Assembly: GCA_963712485.1 (NCBI GenBank)
Contig: CAVQID010000013.1
Span: 1-64,000, forward strand
Source: JALORV01 sp963712485
Lineage (GTDB): Bacteria > Pseudomonadota > Gammaproteobacteria > Burkholderiales > Burkholderiaceae_F
Reading direction: 5' to 3'
DNA length: 64,000 nucleotides
Below are positions 16,095 through 24,460 of the stretch, in pieces (position 1 is the first letter of the stretch; every line of letters starts with the position of its first letter). The notes under the pieces are model-generated. The model saw nothing but the letters and a program-made list of their open reading frames with translations. It was not told the DNA's origin and did no database searches. Made by a program: the position numbers and the translations under genes.

Positions 16095-17643
16095 ACGTGC
16101 TGCGGTAGCGATCGCGCAGGATGTTCTTCTGCACCTTGCCCATCGTGTTGCGGGGCAGATCCTCGACGATGAACACGCGCTTGGGCACCTTGTAGTTGGC
16201 AATCCGACCCTTCAGGCCTTCGACGATGCTCGCCGCGTCGAGGATGCCGGGTCGCCGTGCGACGACGACGGCGGCGACAGCCTCGCCGAAATCCGGATGC
16301 GGCAGACCGATGACCGCCGACTCGACGACGTTCGGTAGCTCATCGATGTAGCCCTCGATCTCCTTCGGATACACGTTGTAGCCGCCGGAGATGATCAGGT
16401 CCTTCGAGCGACCGACCAGCGTCAGGTAGTTCTCGGGCACGCCGGGTCCGCCGAAGTGGCCGACATCTCCGGTGCGGAACCAGCCGTCCGCGGTGAACTC
16501 CTCCGCCGTCTTTTCCGGCATGCGCCAGTACCCACTGAATACGTTCGGACCGCGCACTTCCACCGCGCCGATATCACCGACCGGACAGGCCGTACCGTCC
16601 TCACGCATGACGCGCACGCCGACGCCCGGAAGCGGCTGTCCGACCGTACCCGCGATCCGTGGTCCCTGGTCCGGGAAGTAAGGGTTCGAAACCAGCATGA
16701 CGGTTTCGGACATGCCGTAGCGCTCGAGGATGCGATGACCGGAACGCGCTTCGAATTCCCGATGGGTCTCGGCAAGCAGCGGCGCCGAACCCGAAATGAA
16801 CAGCCGCATCGAACGGCATCGCGAGCGGTCGAAATCCGGCTCCGCCAACAGCCGCGTGTAGTAAGTCGGCACGCCCATGAGGACGGTCGATCGGGGCAGT
16901 CGCTCGAGCACCTGCGCCGTATCGAACCTGGGCAGGAAGAGCATCTTCGCCCCCGCGAGCAGCGCGGCGTGCGACGCGACGAAGAGGCCATGCACATGAA
17001 ACAGCGGCAGGGCATGAAGCAGTACGTCCTGGCGCCCCGCGGCGCGGGCGGCGGCGAAGCCCCAGAACTCGTCGAGGGTCACTGCATTGGACGCAAGATT
17101 GCCATGCGTGAGCATCGCGCCCTTGCTGCGGCCGGTCGTCCCCGACGTGTACAGGATGGCTGCAAGATCGCTTGCGCTGCGCCTGCGCGCGGGAAAGTCA
17201 TCCGCGTGCGGTGCGGCGGCGTCGAGCAAGGTGCCATCGCGCACTTCGCCGAGCGTAAAAAGATGCCGGCAACCGGACTTGCGTGCCATTGCCTCGAGTT
17301 CGGCAAGGCGCGCAGGCGCGCAGACCACGACTTCCGGTTCAGCATCGCCGAGGAAGTACTCGATTTCCGAGCGCTGGTACGCGGTATTCAGCGGCAGGTA
17401 CACCAGTCCTGCGCGCAATGTCGCCAGGTAGAGCATCAGGCATTCCGGCGACTTTTCTACCTGTACCGCGACCCGCGCACCCGCGCTCAGGCCCAGTGAA
17501 GTCAGCCAGTTGGCGATCCGGCCGCTCGCGTGATGCAGGTCGCGCCAGCTGTAGACCAGTCCGTCGGCCGTCTCGATGGCCGGCGCATCGAGATCACGCG
17601 GATAGCGCAGTTCGACCAGCTCATAGAAGTTCGAATCGCTCAC
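16066..17643 (-). CDS. matB: Malonyl-CoA synthetase (acyl-CoA ligase, MatB type)
   Basis: 525-aa adenylate-forming enzyme. P-loop YTSGTTGRSKGAM (about 165-177), aromatic/adenine region YGMSETVMLVSNPY, GWFRTGD, the hinge GRSKDLIISGGYNVYPKEIE, and the C-terminal catalytic Lys in PRNTMGKVQKN. The GMSE(T)xM pattern and overall look match malonyl-CoA synthetases; other short acyl-CoA ligases are possible. It is the third gene of a minus-strand cluster Bug protein - crotonase - MatB, consistent with uptake and activation of a dicarboxylate such as malonate. That substrate link is inference. Confidence 0.83.
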   Translation of the reverse strand: MSDSNFYELVELRYPRDLDAPAIETADGLVYSWRDLHHASGRIANWLTSLGLSAGARVAVQVEKSPECLMLYLATLRAGLVYLPLNTAYQRSEIEYFLGDAEPEVVVCAPARLAELEAMARKSGCRHLFTLGEVRDGTLLDAAAPHADDFPARRRSASDLAAILYTSGTTGRSKGAMLTHGNLASNAVTLDEFWGFAAARAAGRQDVLLHALPLFHVHGLFVASHAALLAGAKMLFLPRFDTAQVLERLPRSTVLMGVPTYYTRLLAEPDFDRSRCRSMRLFISGSAPLLAETHREFEARSGHRILERYGMSETVMLVSNPYFPDQGPRIAGTVGQPLPGVGVRVMREDGTACPVGDIGAVEVRGPNVFSGYWRMPEKTAEEFTADGWFRTGDVGHFGGPGVPENYLTLVGRSKDLIISGGYNVYPKEIEGYIDELPNVVESAVIGLPHPDFGEAVAAVVVARRPGILDAASIVEGLKGRIANYKVPKRVFIVEDLPRNTMGKVQKNILRDRYRSTFTPPARSAA

Positions 17644-17669
17644 GATGCCGGGCCCGGAGGTCAGTGCGG

Positions 17670-18452
17670 CTAGCGTCCGGTGAAACGCGCGGGCCGCTTG
17701 GCGCGGAACGCGTTTACGCCCTCGCGATAATCGTCGGACTCGAGGAACGCAAAGCTCGCATCCAGTTCATGCTCGGTGTAGATGCCGCCGGTGGCTGTCA
17801 TGCGCCGGATGTTCGACTTGTTCTCGCGTGCCGAGCGCGGCGATCCTGCCGCCACGCGGGTCAGGCACTCGTGGATCTCGGCATCGAACCGTTCCGTCGC
17901 GACGGCTCGCGTAACCAGTCCACGCGCGGCCGCTTCCTCCGCATCGAAAAGACGCCCTTCGATCAGCAATTCGGCGGCGACGCCCGGTCCCACGAGTCGC
18001 AACAAGGGTACGAGCTCGGGTAGCGCAAACGGAAATCCCAGTCGTCCAACCGGAGCGCCGACGCGCGAGTTGTCAGCGGCGATGCGCAAATCGCAGGCGA
18101 CCGCGACTTCGAGCCCGCCGCCGACGCAGACGCCTTCGATGGCGGCAATGACGGGCACCGGACACGCGCTGATCGCCGCCAGTGCGCTTGCGATGGTTTC
18201 GAGATGGTAGCGGCGGCCGCTCGCGGCGTTGCCACGCACCTGCTCGAACTCCTCGATGTCGGCACCGGCGGCAAAGTTGTGGCCGGCACCGCGCACCACC
18301 ACCGCGCGCAATTCCGGCGCATCGGCAAACGTCGCGAAGATGCGTGCCAGAGCCTGCCACATCGACTCGCTGATGGCATTGAGCTTGCCCGGCGAATCGA
18401 GCAAGACGCTGGCCGTTCCGCCGGCGCTCGTCAGGTGAACCAGTCCTGCCAC
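17670..18452 (-). CDS. Enoyl-CoA hydratase/isomerase-family protein
   Basis: 260-aa crotonase fold. Oxyanion-hole segments HNFAAGADIEEF (about 58-69) and GVCVGGGLEVAVACD (107-121) are present. The first catalytic Glu is present (E115 in GGGLE). The second, about 20 residues later, is replaced: the segment reads VGAPVGRLGF with Val near 135. It may therefore be an isomerase, hydrolase or decarboxylase-like member and not a hydratase. The GTG at 18452 is the best start, 8 bases after the upstream gene's stop. The longer frame upstream is antisense noise. Confidence 0.83.
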   Translation of the reverse strand: MAGLVHLTSAGGTASVLLDSPGKLNAISESMWQALARIFATFADAPELRAVVVRGAGHNFAAGADIEEFEQVRGNAASGRRYHLETIASALAAISACPVPVIAAIEGVCVGGGLEVAVACDLRIAADNSRVGAPVGRLGFPFALPELVPLLRLVGPGVAAELLIEGRLFDAEEAAARGLVTRAVATERFDAEIHECLTRVAAGSPRSARENKSNIRRMTATGGIYTEHELDASFAFLESDDYREGVNAFRAKRPARFTGR

Positions 18453-18460
18453 GGATGGGC

Positions 18461-19432
18461 TCAGTCGAGCTTGGCCCCGGACGACTTGGTCACCGCCGCC
18501 CAGCGCTTGATCTCGCTGTTGAGGAACTTGGCAAAGTCCGCCTGCGACATCGTTGCCGTGTCGGAACCGTTGCCGGCCCAGATGTCCTTGAGTTCGGGCG
18601 AGCCAACGGCCTTGACGATCTCGGCATGCATGCGGTCGAGGATCTCCTTCGGCGTGCCCTTCACGCCCCAAACGCCATACCAGGTCGATACGACGTATTC
18701 GGGCAGGCCGACTTCGGCCGACGTCGGCACATTGGGGAACGCCGGCGAACGCTTCGGCGCAGCGACCGCCAGCGCCTTGATCCGGCCGGCGCGGATGTGC
18801 TGTGCCGATGAGCCGAGCCCGTCGAACATCATGTCGACGTTGCCGGCGATCAGGTCCTGCAATGCAGGCCCTGCACCGCGGTACGGGATGTGCACGATGA
18901 AGGTATTGCTCTGCTGCTTGTAGAGCTCACCGGCCAGGTGATGCGACGTACCGTTGCCGGCCGATGCATAGTTGAGTTTGCCCGGGTTGGCGCGTAGCAA
19001 CCCGATGAACGCCTTGTAGTCATCGGCCTTCACCCGCCCCGGATTGACCACGATGATCTGCGGCGGATTGGCGATCACCGTGAGCGGCACCAGGTCGGTC
19101 TCGATGTTGTAGTCGAGCTTCGGGTAGAAGCTCGGTGCAATCGCGTGGTGGACTGCGCCGACGAAGAACGTGTAGCCATCGGCTGGCGCCTTGGCCGCGA
19201 CTGATGCGCCGACCGTTCCACCGGCACCGCCGCGGTTGTCGATGATCACCTGGCGTCCGAGCTGCTTTGACAGCTGCGCGGACAGCGGCCGCGCAAACGC
19301 GTCGGTGCCACCGCCCGGCGGGAAGGGAACGATCAGGGTGATCGGCTTGGTTGGCCAGGTCTGGGCGTGGGCCGGTGCGGCGGCCAGCACGCCTGCGGTG
19401 AGTGCAGCAATGAGCAGGGCACGAAATTGCAC
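18461..19432 (-). CDS. Tripartite tricarboxylate transporter-type substrate-binding protein (Bug/TctC family)
   Basis: 323-aa periplasmic protein with a clear signal peptide (cleavage after AHA at about residue 23). The Bug-family start follows: WPTKPITLIVPFPPGGGTDAFARPL, then GASVAAKAPADGYTFF and HIPYRGAGPALQDLIAGNVDMMFDGL. Bug proteins are hugely expanded in Burkholderiales and bind small carboxylates. There is no TctA or TctB membrane gene beside it, so it either uses partners encoded elsewhere or works as an orphan sensor. It leads the cluster with crotonase and MatB. Confidence 0.92.
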   Translation of the reverse strand: MQFRALLIAALTAGVLAAAPAHAQTWPTKPITLIVPFPPGGGTDAFARPLSAQLSKQLGRQVIIDNRGGAGGTVGASVAAKAPADGYTFFVGAVHHAIAPSFYPKLDYNIETDLVPLTVIANPPQIIVVNPGRVKADDYKAFIGLLRANPGKLNYASAGNGTSHHLAGELYKQQSNTFIVHIPYRGAGPALQDLIAGNVDMMFDGLGSSAQHIRAGRIKALAVAAPKRSPAFPNVPTSAEVGLPEYVVSTWYGVWGVKGTPKEILDRMHAEIVKAVGSPELKDIWAGNGSDTATMSQADFAKFLNSEIKRWAAVTKSSGAKLD

Positions 19433-19524
19433 GGAGGTCTCCTTGGCAGTAAGTGGCGCTGCGCTCTGCGGCGCATGCGATTGGGGCGCGAGTCGCGCGA
19501 GTCCCGAGGGACGGGGCCGCTACT

Positions 19525-20343
19525 TTAACGTCTCGCCGCCTTCGCCGGAGCAGTTCCGCGGCGCTGCAGTACGACAAAGCACGCGAGGCCGATCAGCACC
19601 ATTGGCACCGACAGCCACTGGCCGGCCGAAAGGCCCAGAGGCATCGCTCCGTACAGCGCCTCGGGTTCGCGGAAGAATTCGCCGATGATGCGCAGCACGC
19701 CATAGGCGATCAGGAACAGGCTGCCGACCGTACCTGCCGGCCGCGGCCGGCGGGAGTAAAGCCACAGAATCGCGAAAAGCACGAGGCCTTCGAGCGCGAA
19801 CTGGTAGAGCTGCGACGGATGGCGCGGCATATTGTCGCCGGCCTGCGGGAAGATCATCGCCCAGGGAATCTGCGCAGGATCGGCCACCCTGCCCCACAGT
19901 TCGCCATTGATGAAATTGCCGATGCGTCCGGCGCCGAGCCCCAGAGGTACCAGCGGCACGACGAAGTCGGTGATTCGCAGGAACGATTTGCCGCGCTTGC
20001 GCGCGAACCACCACATCGCGGCGATGACCCCCAGGATGCCGCCGTGCGATGCCATGCCGCCCTTCCAGATCGCGACGATGTCGAGAGGATGCGCGAGGTA
20101 ATGCGACAGCGGACCATAGAACAGCACGTGGCCGAGGCGCCCGCCGACGATCACACCGACCATCCCGTAGAAGAGCAGGTCGTCGACATCCTGAGGACTC
20201 ATGTCTCGCCAGGAATCCTTGGCGCGCAGCCTGCCGAGCAACAGAAACAGCGCGAAACCGATCAGATACATCAGTCCATACCAGCGGACCGTGATGGGGC
20301 CGAGCGCGAAAGCGATGGGGTCGAAGCTATGGACGGCAGGCAC
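19525..20343 (-). CDS. lgt: Prolipoprotein diacylglyceryl transferase
   Basis: 272-aa inner-membrane enzyme that attaches diacylglycerol to the lipobox Cys of prolipoproteins. Several membrane segments, and the Lgt signature GRIGNFINGELWG (139-151). The conserved His-Gly region is at MASHGGILG (H100), with MPRHPSQLYQ further on. It is divergent from ilvD with an 88-base gap to the ATG chosen there. Confidence 0.96.
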   Translation of the reverse strand: MPAVHSFDPIAFALGPITVRWYGLMYLIGFALFLLLGRLRAKDSWRDMSPQDVDDLLFYGMVGVIVGGRLGHVLFYGPLSHYLAHPLDIVAIWKGGMASHGGILGVIAAMWWFARKRGKSFLRITDFVVPLVPLGLGAGRIGNFINGELWGRVADPAQIPWAMIFPQAGDNMPRHPSQLYQFALEGLVLFAILWLYSRRPRPAGTVGSLFLIAYGVLRIIGEFFREPEALYGAMPLGLSAGQWLSVPMVLIGLACFVVLQRRGTAPAKAARR

Positions 20344-20431
20344 GCGGAACTCTCGTTGAGCGGCGGCTCAAGGTAAAAGCTTGGCCTATTATTGCCTGTT
20401 CCCGTCCACTCTCTTTGCCACCACCCCGCCG

Positions 20432-22117
20432 ATGCCGCATAACGAACGATCGAAGCACGTAACCCAGGGTGTCGCCCGCTCGGCCAATCGCGCGATGTAC
20501 TACGCGATGGGATACAAGGACGAAGACTTCGACAAGCCGATGATCGGCGTGGCCAACGGTCATTCGACGATCACGCCGTGCAACTCCGGCCTGCAGAAGC
20601 TTGCTGATGCCGCTTGCGAGGAAATTGCGGCGTGCAAGGCGAATTCTCAGGTGTTCGGCACGCCGACGATTTCCGATGGCATCGGCATGGGCACCGAAGG
20701 GATGAAGTATTCGCTGGTGTCGCGCGAAGTCATCGCCGACTGCGTCGAGACCTGCGTCAATGGCCAGTGGATGGACGGTGTCATCGTCATCGGCGGCTGC
20801 GACAAGAACATGCCGGGCGGCATGATGGGCATCGCCCGCTGCAACGTCCCGGCGGTATATGTCTACGGCGGCACCGTGAAACCGGGCAGCTACAAGGGCA
20901 AGGACCTGACAATCGTTTCGGCGTTCGAGGCGGTCGGCGAATTCACGGCGGGGCGCCTCAACGAAACCGACTTCAAGGAGATCGAGCGGCGCTGCATCCC
21001 CGGTTCCGGTTCCTGCGGGGGTATGTACACCGCGAATACGATGAGTTCCTCGTTCGAGGCGCTCGGCATGAGCCTGCTCTATTCATCGACGCAGGCGAAC
21101 CCGGACGAGGAGAAAGTCGCAAGCACGCGCGAAGCGGCCCGCGTGCTGGTCGACGCCGTGAAGAAGAACCTGCGGCCGAGCGACATCATCACGCGCGAGT
21201 CGATCGAGAATGCAGTCAGCCTGATCATGGCGGTCGGCGGCAGCACCAACGCGGTGCTGCACTACCTGGCGATTGCGCATGCTGCGGGCATCCCCTGGAC
21301 GATCGACGACTTCGAACGCATCCGCCGCAAGGTTCCGGTGCTGTGCGATCTCAAGCCGTCGGGAAAGTACGTGGCGACTGACCTGCACGCGGCGGGTGGA
21401 GTGCCGCAGGTGCTGAAGATCCTGCTCGCCCACGGACTGCTGCATGGCGACTGCATGACGATCACCGGCAAGACAATGGCGCAGATGCTTGCCGAGGTCC
21501 CGGTCGAACCGCGGTCCGACCAGGACGTGATCCGCCCGTTTTCGAATCCGATGTACAAGCAGGGCCATCTTGCGATACTCAAGGGCAATCTCTCGCCGGA
21601 AGGCTGTGTCGCTAAGATCACGGGCCTCAAGAATCCTTCGATTACCGGGCCGGCGCGCGTGTTCGATTCCGAAGACGCGGCGATGGCCGCGATCCTGGCC
21701 GACCGTATCCGGCCCGGCGATGTGCTGGTGATCCGCTACGAGGGTCCGAAGGGCGGTCCCGGCATGCGCGAAATGCTGTCACCCACGTCGGCGCTGATCG
21801 GGAAGGGCCTGGGCGAAAGCGTCGGCCTCATAACCGACGGCCGTTTCTCCGGGGGCACCTGGGGCATGGTGGTCGGTCACGTCGCCCCGGAGGCTTACGT
21901 TGGCGGCACGATCGCACTGATCGAAGAAGGCGATTCGGTGACGATCGACGCGCACAAGCTGCTGCTGCAGCTCAATGTCGGCGATGACCAGATCGCACGC
22001 CGTCGCACCGCCTGGAAGCAGCCGGCGCCGCGCTACACCAAGGGCGTGCTGGCCAAGTTCGCCAAGCTGACGTCCACGGCGAGCAAGGGCGCGATCACGG
22101 ACGAGAAACTGTTTTAG
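20432..22117 (+). CDS. ilvD: Dihydroxy-acid dehydratase
   Basis: 561-aa Fe-S dehydratase of the isoleucine/valine pathway. Cluster and active-site motifs: TPCNSGLQ, GGCDKNMPGG and GSGSCGGMYTANTM. The C-terminal half has DGRFSGGTWGMVVGH. The frame is open back to a TTG at 20381, but the ATG at 20432 gives the usual N-terminus MPHNERSKHVTQG. No good Shine-Dalgarno precedes it; a TATTAT box lies at 20387. It is followed by a long convergent hairpin. Confidence 0.95.
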   Translation: MPHNERSKHVTQGVARSANRAMYYAMGYKDEDFDKPMIGVANGHSTITPCNSGLQKLADAACEEIAACKANSQVFGTPTISDGIGMGTEGMKYSLVSREVIADCVETCVNGQWMDGVIVIGGCDKNMPGGMMGIARCNVPAVYVYGGTVKPGSYKGKDLTIVSAFEAVGEFTAGRLNETDFKEIERRCIPGSGSCGGMYTANTMSSSFEALGMSLLYSSTQANPDEEKVASTREAARVLVDAVKKNLRPSDIITRESIENAVSLIMAVGGSTNAVLHYLAIAHAAGIPWTIDDFERIRRKVPVLCDLKPSGKYVATDLHAAGGVPQVLKILLAHGLLHGDCMTITGKTMAQMLAEVPVEPRSDQDVIRPFSNPMYKQGHLAILKGNLSPEGCVAKITGLKNPSITGPARVFDSEDAAMAAILADRIRPGDVLVIRYEGPKGGPGMREMLSPTSALIGKGLGESVGLITDGRFSGGTWGMVVGHVAPEAYVGGTIALIEEGDSVTIDAHKLLLQLNVGDDQIARRRTAWKQPAPRYTKGVLAKFAKLTSTASKGAITDEKLF

Positions 22118-22125
22118 CGGTGGTC

Positions 22126-22164
22126 CTCGTGTAGGCGATCGACGTAGCCGATCGCGTACACGAG
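22126..22164. terminator. 39-base near-perfect inverted repeat between convergent genes
   Basis: CTCGTGTA, one mismatch, GCGATCG, a seven-base loop, CGATCGC, then TACACGAG: 15 paired bases in a symmetric stem. It lies between ilvD and the convergent Trp-rich gene. There is no U-run on either side, so it is not a classic intrinsic terminator. It may block 3' exonucleases or serve as a protein-binding palindrome. Confidence 0.55.
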
Positions 22165-22173
22165 CGACGCGTG

Positions 22174-22416
22174 TTATCTAATCCCGCGCCGCGCCTTGTT
22201 CGCTTCCTGCGCATCCTTGATGCGTTTCTGCTTGTGGGCTTCCATCTCGTCGAATGCCTTCTTCTTGTCGAGCCCGAGACGACGCTCGACGACCTCGAAC
22301 CAGAACATCGCGGCTGCGAATACCGCGGCAATCCACCACCATGACAGCGTGGCGAAGACGCTGATTTCGAGCACCTTCAGGATGATGAGTGCAACGCCGA
22401 CCCACAACAGCCACAT
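22174..22416 (-). CDS. Small Trp-rich membrane protein (TIGR04438-like)
   Basis: 80 aa. It starts MWLLWVGVALIILKVLEI, then a second hydrophobic stretch with SWWWIAAVFAAAMFWFEVVE. A highly charged helix rich in Lys/Glu/Arg (about 50-80) follows. This layout matches the small Trp-rich protein family common in betaproteobacteria, of unknown function. The ATG at 22416 is preceded by GGGGAG at 7 bases; a TTG at 22443 would give a longer form. Divergent from the cytochrome c gene. Confidence 0.8.
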   Translation of the reverse strand: MWLLWVGVALIILKVLEISVFATLSWWWIAAVFAAAMFWFEVVERRLGLDKKKAFDEMEAHKQKRIKDAQEANKARRGIR

Positions 22417-22575
22417 GCGGAATCTCCCCGCGTAACGACCCAACGACTATAGTCGCGCCCGCGCCGGGACTGAAGGCCGGCGGTCAACGCAAAAGCGGGC
22501 AAGCCGTTAGAATCTTTAGGCTTTTGAAAGCGCCAGAAGACGTTTGCCCCTCTCGACCCAGATACGGAGACACTG

Positions 22576-22881
22576 ATGAAGCAAGTCCTCGCCCTAGCGG
22601 TCCTCGGCCTCGCCATTGCCAGCGGCCCGGTGTTTGCCCAGGCTGAATTGGCCAAGCAGAAGAACTGCCTGGCTTGCCACGCGACCGACAAGAAACTGGT
22701 CGGCCCCTCGTACAAGGATGTCGCCGCCAAGTACAAGGGCGACAAGGACGCCGTCGCCAAGCTTTCGAAGAAGATCCGCGAAGGCGGCGTAGGCGTCTGG
22801 GGCCAGGTTCCGATGCCCGCCAATCCCCAGGTGAACGAGCAGGAGGCCCAGTCGCTCGCGAAGTGGGTGCTGTCGCAGTAG
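22576..22881 (+). CDS. Class I cytochrome c (c551/c552 type)
   Basis: 101-aa periplasmic monoheme cytochrome. Signal peptide to about residue 22 (ending FAQA). Heme-binding CLACH (C31, C34, H35), then GPSYKDVAAKY. The axial Met is in QVPMPAN (M80), and the C-terminal helix is AQSLAKWVLSQ. Size and pattern fit small electron carriers serving a terminal oxidase or nitrite reductase; the partner is not evident here. It ends just before a strong bidirectional terminator. Confidence 0.93.
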   Translation: MKQVLALAVLGLAIASGPVFAQAELAKQKNCLACHATDKKLVGPSYKDVAAKYKGDKDAVAKLSKKIREGGVGVWGQVPMPANPQVNEQEAQSLAKWVLSQ

Positions 22882-22896
22882 CGCCAACAGCCTGAC

Positions 22897-22926
22897 GAAA
22901 AAAGGGGCGCTTTGGCGCCCCTTTTT
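22897..22926. terminator. Bidirectional intrinsic terminator
   Basis: A-run, GGGGCGC, loop TTTG, GCGCCCC, then a T-run. The A- and T-tracts on both sides let it stop transcription of the cytochrome c gene (+) and of dadA (-), which converge here. Confidence 0.9.
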
Positions 22927-22946
22927 GTTTCCACGGCAGCAACCCT

Positions 22947-24203
22947 TTACAGGCGTCGACGAGGCAGCGCAGTCGCAGTTCCCCGCCCCGAAATCAGCTG
23001 CGCGATCAACTCGCCATTGCCCGGGCCGAGGGTCCAGCCGAGCGTCCCATGGCCGGCATTCAGGAAGAGGCCGCCTATTCGCGTGGCCCCAAGGTACGGC
23101 ACGTTGGACGGCGTGACTGGGCGCAGTCCGGCCCAGTACTCCGGCCGGGTGTAATCGCAGGCGCCCGGGAACAGGGCCTCGGTGCGGCGCGCGAGGGCAG
23201 CACATCGCACGGGATCAAGTTCCCGGTCCCAGCTGCCGATCTCGGCCGTTCCGGCCACGCGCAGGCGGTTGCCGAAGCGCGAGAAGACGATCTTGTATTC
23301 ATCGTCCGTCAGGCTCACCTGCGGCGCACGCGCCGGATCGACGACCGCAAAGGTTGCCGAATACCCCTTGCCCGGATAGATCAACGGCCGCAAACCGAGC
23401 GGCCGGAGCAGCCGCACGGAGTCCACGCCAAGACAAACGACCACGGCGTCGGCAGGCTCCACATGCCGCTCCCCGGACGCCTCCTGGAGTTCGACGCCGC
23501 GAACGTGCCCGTGCGCCGCCAACAGCGCGGTGGCCGTCACGCCGAATCGAAACTCCGCACCGCGCTCGGCGCAGCGCGCGGCCAGCACCTCGGTAAATGC
23601 ATGCGCGTCGCCGGACTCGTCGTCCGCGCAATAGTCCGCCCCGACCATGCGATCCCCCAGCGACGCCAATGCCGGTTCGATCGCGATCGCCTCGCGGGGC
23701 GAGACTGAGCGCCGGTCGCAGCCGAGCTTGCGCATCAATGCGGCAGGCGCGAGCGACGCCTCGAACTCGCGACGATCCGTATAGAAATGCAGAATGCCCC
23801 GCTCGGCGCAGTCGTATTGCAGAGCCAGTTCGCGCCGGAGCCGCTTGACGACGCCGCGACTGTGCAGTGCCAGCGCGACGATCTCGCGGATATTGGCCGC
23901 CGTCCGACCCGGCAGGCATTCGCGCAGGAACGCCAAGCCCCAGAGCCACTGCTGCAGTTCCGCGCGCGGACGAAACAGCAACGGCGCATCGGCTCGACCG
24001 AGCCATTGGACGATCTTCCGCGGTGCAGCCGGGTTGGCCCACGGCTCGGCGTGACTCACCGAGATCTGGCCGCCGTTGGCAAAACTGGTTTCGAGCGCCG
24101 GCCCGGGTTGCCGGTCGACGACAAGCACGTCGTGACCGGCCTCCCGCAGGAACCACGCACCGGACACGCCGACGACGCCTGCGCCCAGGACGACTATCCG
24201 CAT
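22947..24203 (-). CDS. dadA: D-amino-acid dehydrogenase, small subunit type
   Basis: 418-aa FAD-dependent oxidoreductase of the DAO fold. Dinucleotide-binding VVLGAGVVGVSGAWFLREAGHDVLVVDRQ (residues 4-33), substrate/FAD segment ETSFANGGQISVSHAEPWANP, and near the C-terminus NAGHGTLGWTLGPGNG. These match DadA, which oxidises D-amino acids (chiefly D-Ala) at the membrane. The ATG at 24203 begins MRIVVLGAG; the frame remains open upstream without similarity. A TAGAAT box lies 33 bases before it. No alanine racemase gene is adjacent. Confidence 0.9.
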   Translation of the reverse strand: MRIVVLGAGVVGVSGAWFLREAGHDVLVVDRQPGPALETSFANGGQISVSHAEPWANPAAPRKIVQWLGRADAPLLFRPRAELQQWLWGLAFLRECLPGRTAANIREIVALALHSRGVVKRLRRELALQYDCAERGILHFYTDRREFEASLAPAALMRKLGCDRRSVSPREAIAIEPALASLGDRMVGADYCADDESGDAHAFTEVLAARCAERGAEFRFGVTATALLAAHGHVRGVELQEASGERHVEPADAVVVCLGVDSVRLLRPLGLRPLIYPGKGYSATFAVVDPARAPQVSLTDDEYKIVFSRFGNRLRVAGTAEIGSWDRELDPVRCAALARRTEALFPGACDYTRPEYWAGLRPVTPSNVPYLGATRIGGLFLNAGHGTLGWTLGPGNGELIAQLISGRGTATALPRRRL

Positions 24204-24322
24204 CCTTGCCCGCCGAAAATTGCGACTGGCCGGGGATTCTACGGAGCGACCCAACACGCGCGACCGGCGCGCTCGACGCGGCTTTCGCGCAACACCGGCC
24301 GCGGCGGCCTTCCGGCGCCGCC

Positions 24323-24350
24323 TTGCGGGGTACCGGCACGTGGGTACAAT
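24323..24350 (+). promoter_or_regulatory. Predicted promoter for livK
   Basis: TTGCGG, a 16-base spacer, then TACAAT. It sits about 110 bases before the livK start codon and is one of the few promoters here with both boxes recognisable. Confidence 0.55.
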
Positions 24351-24460
24351 CCTGCGGTTTCGCTGGTTGCCCTACCCTCATTTGCTCGGTGCCGCCGCGA
24401 ATAACGACCGGAATTAGTTCCACGACACTCTGCCGGCCGACACTCAAAGGAGAAAAGGTC

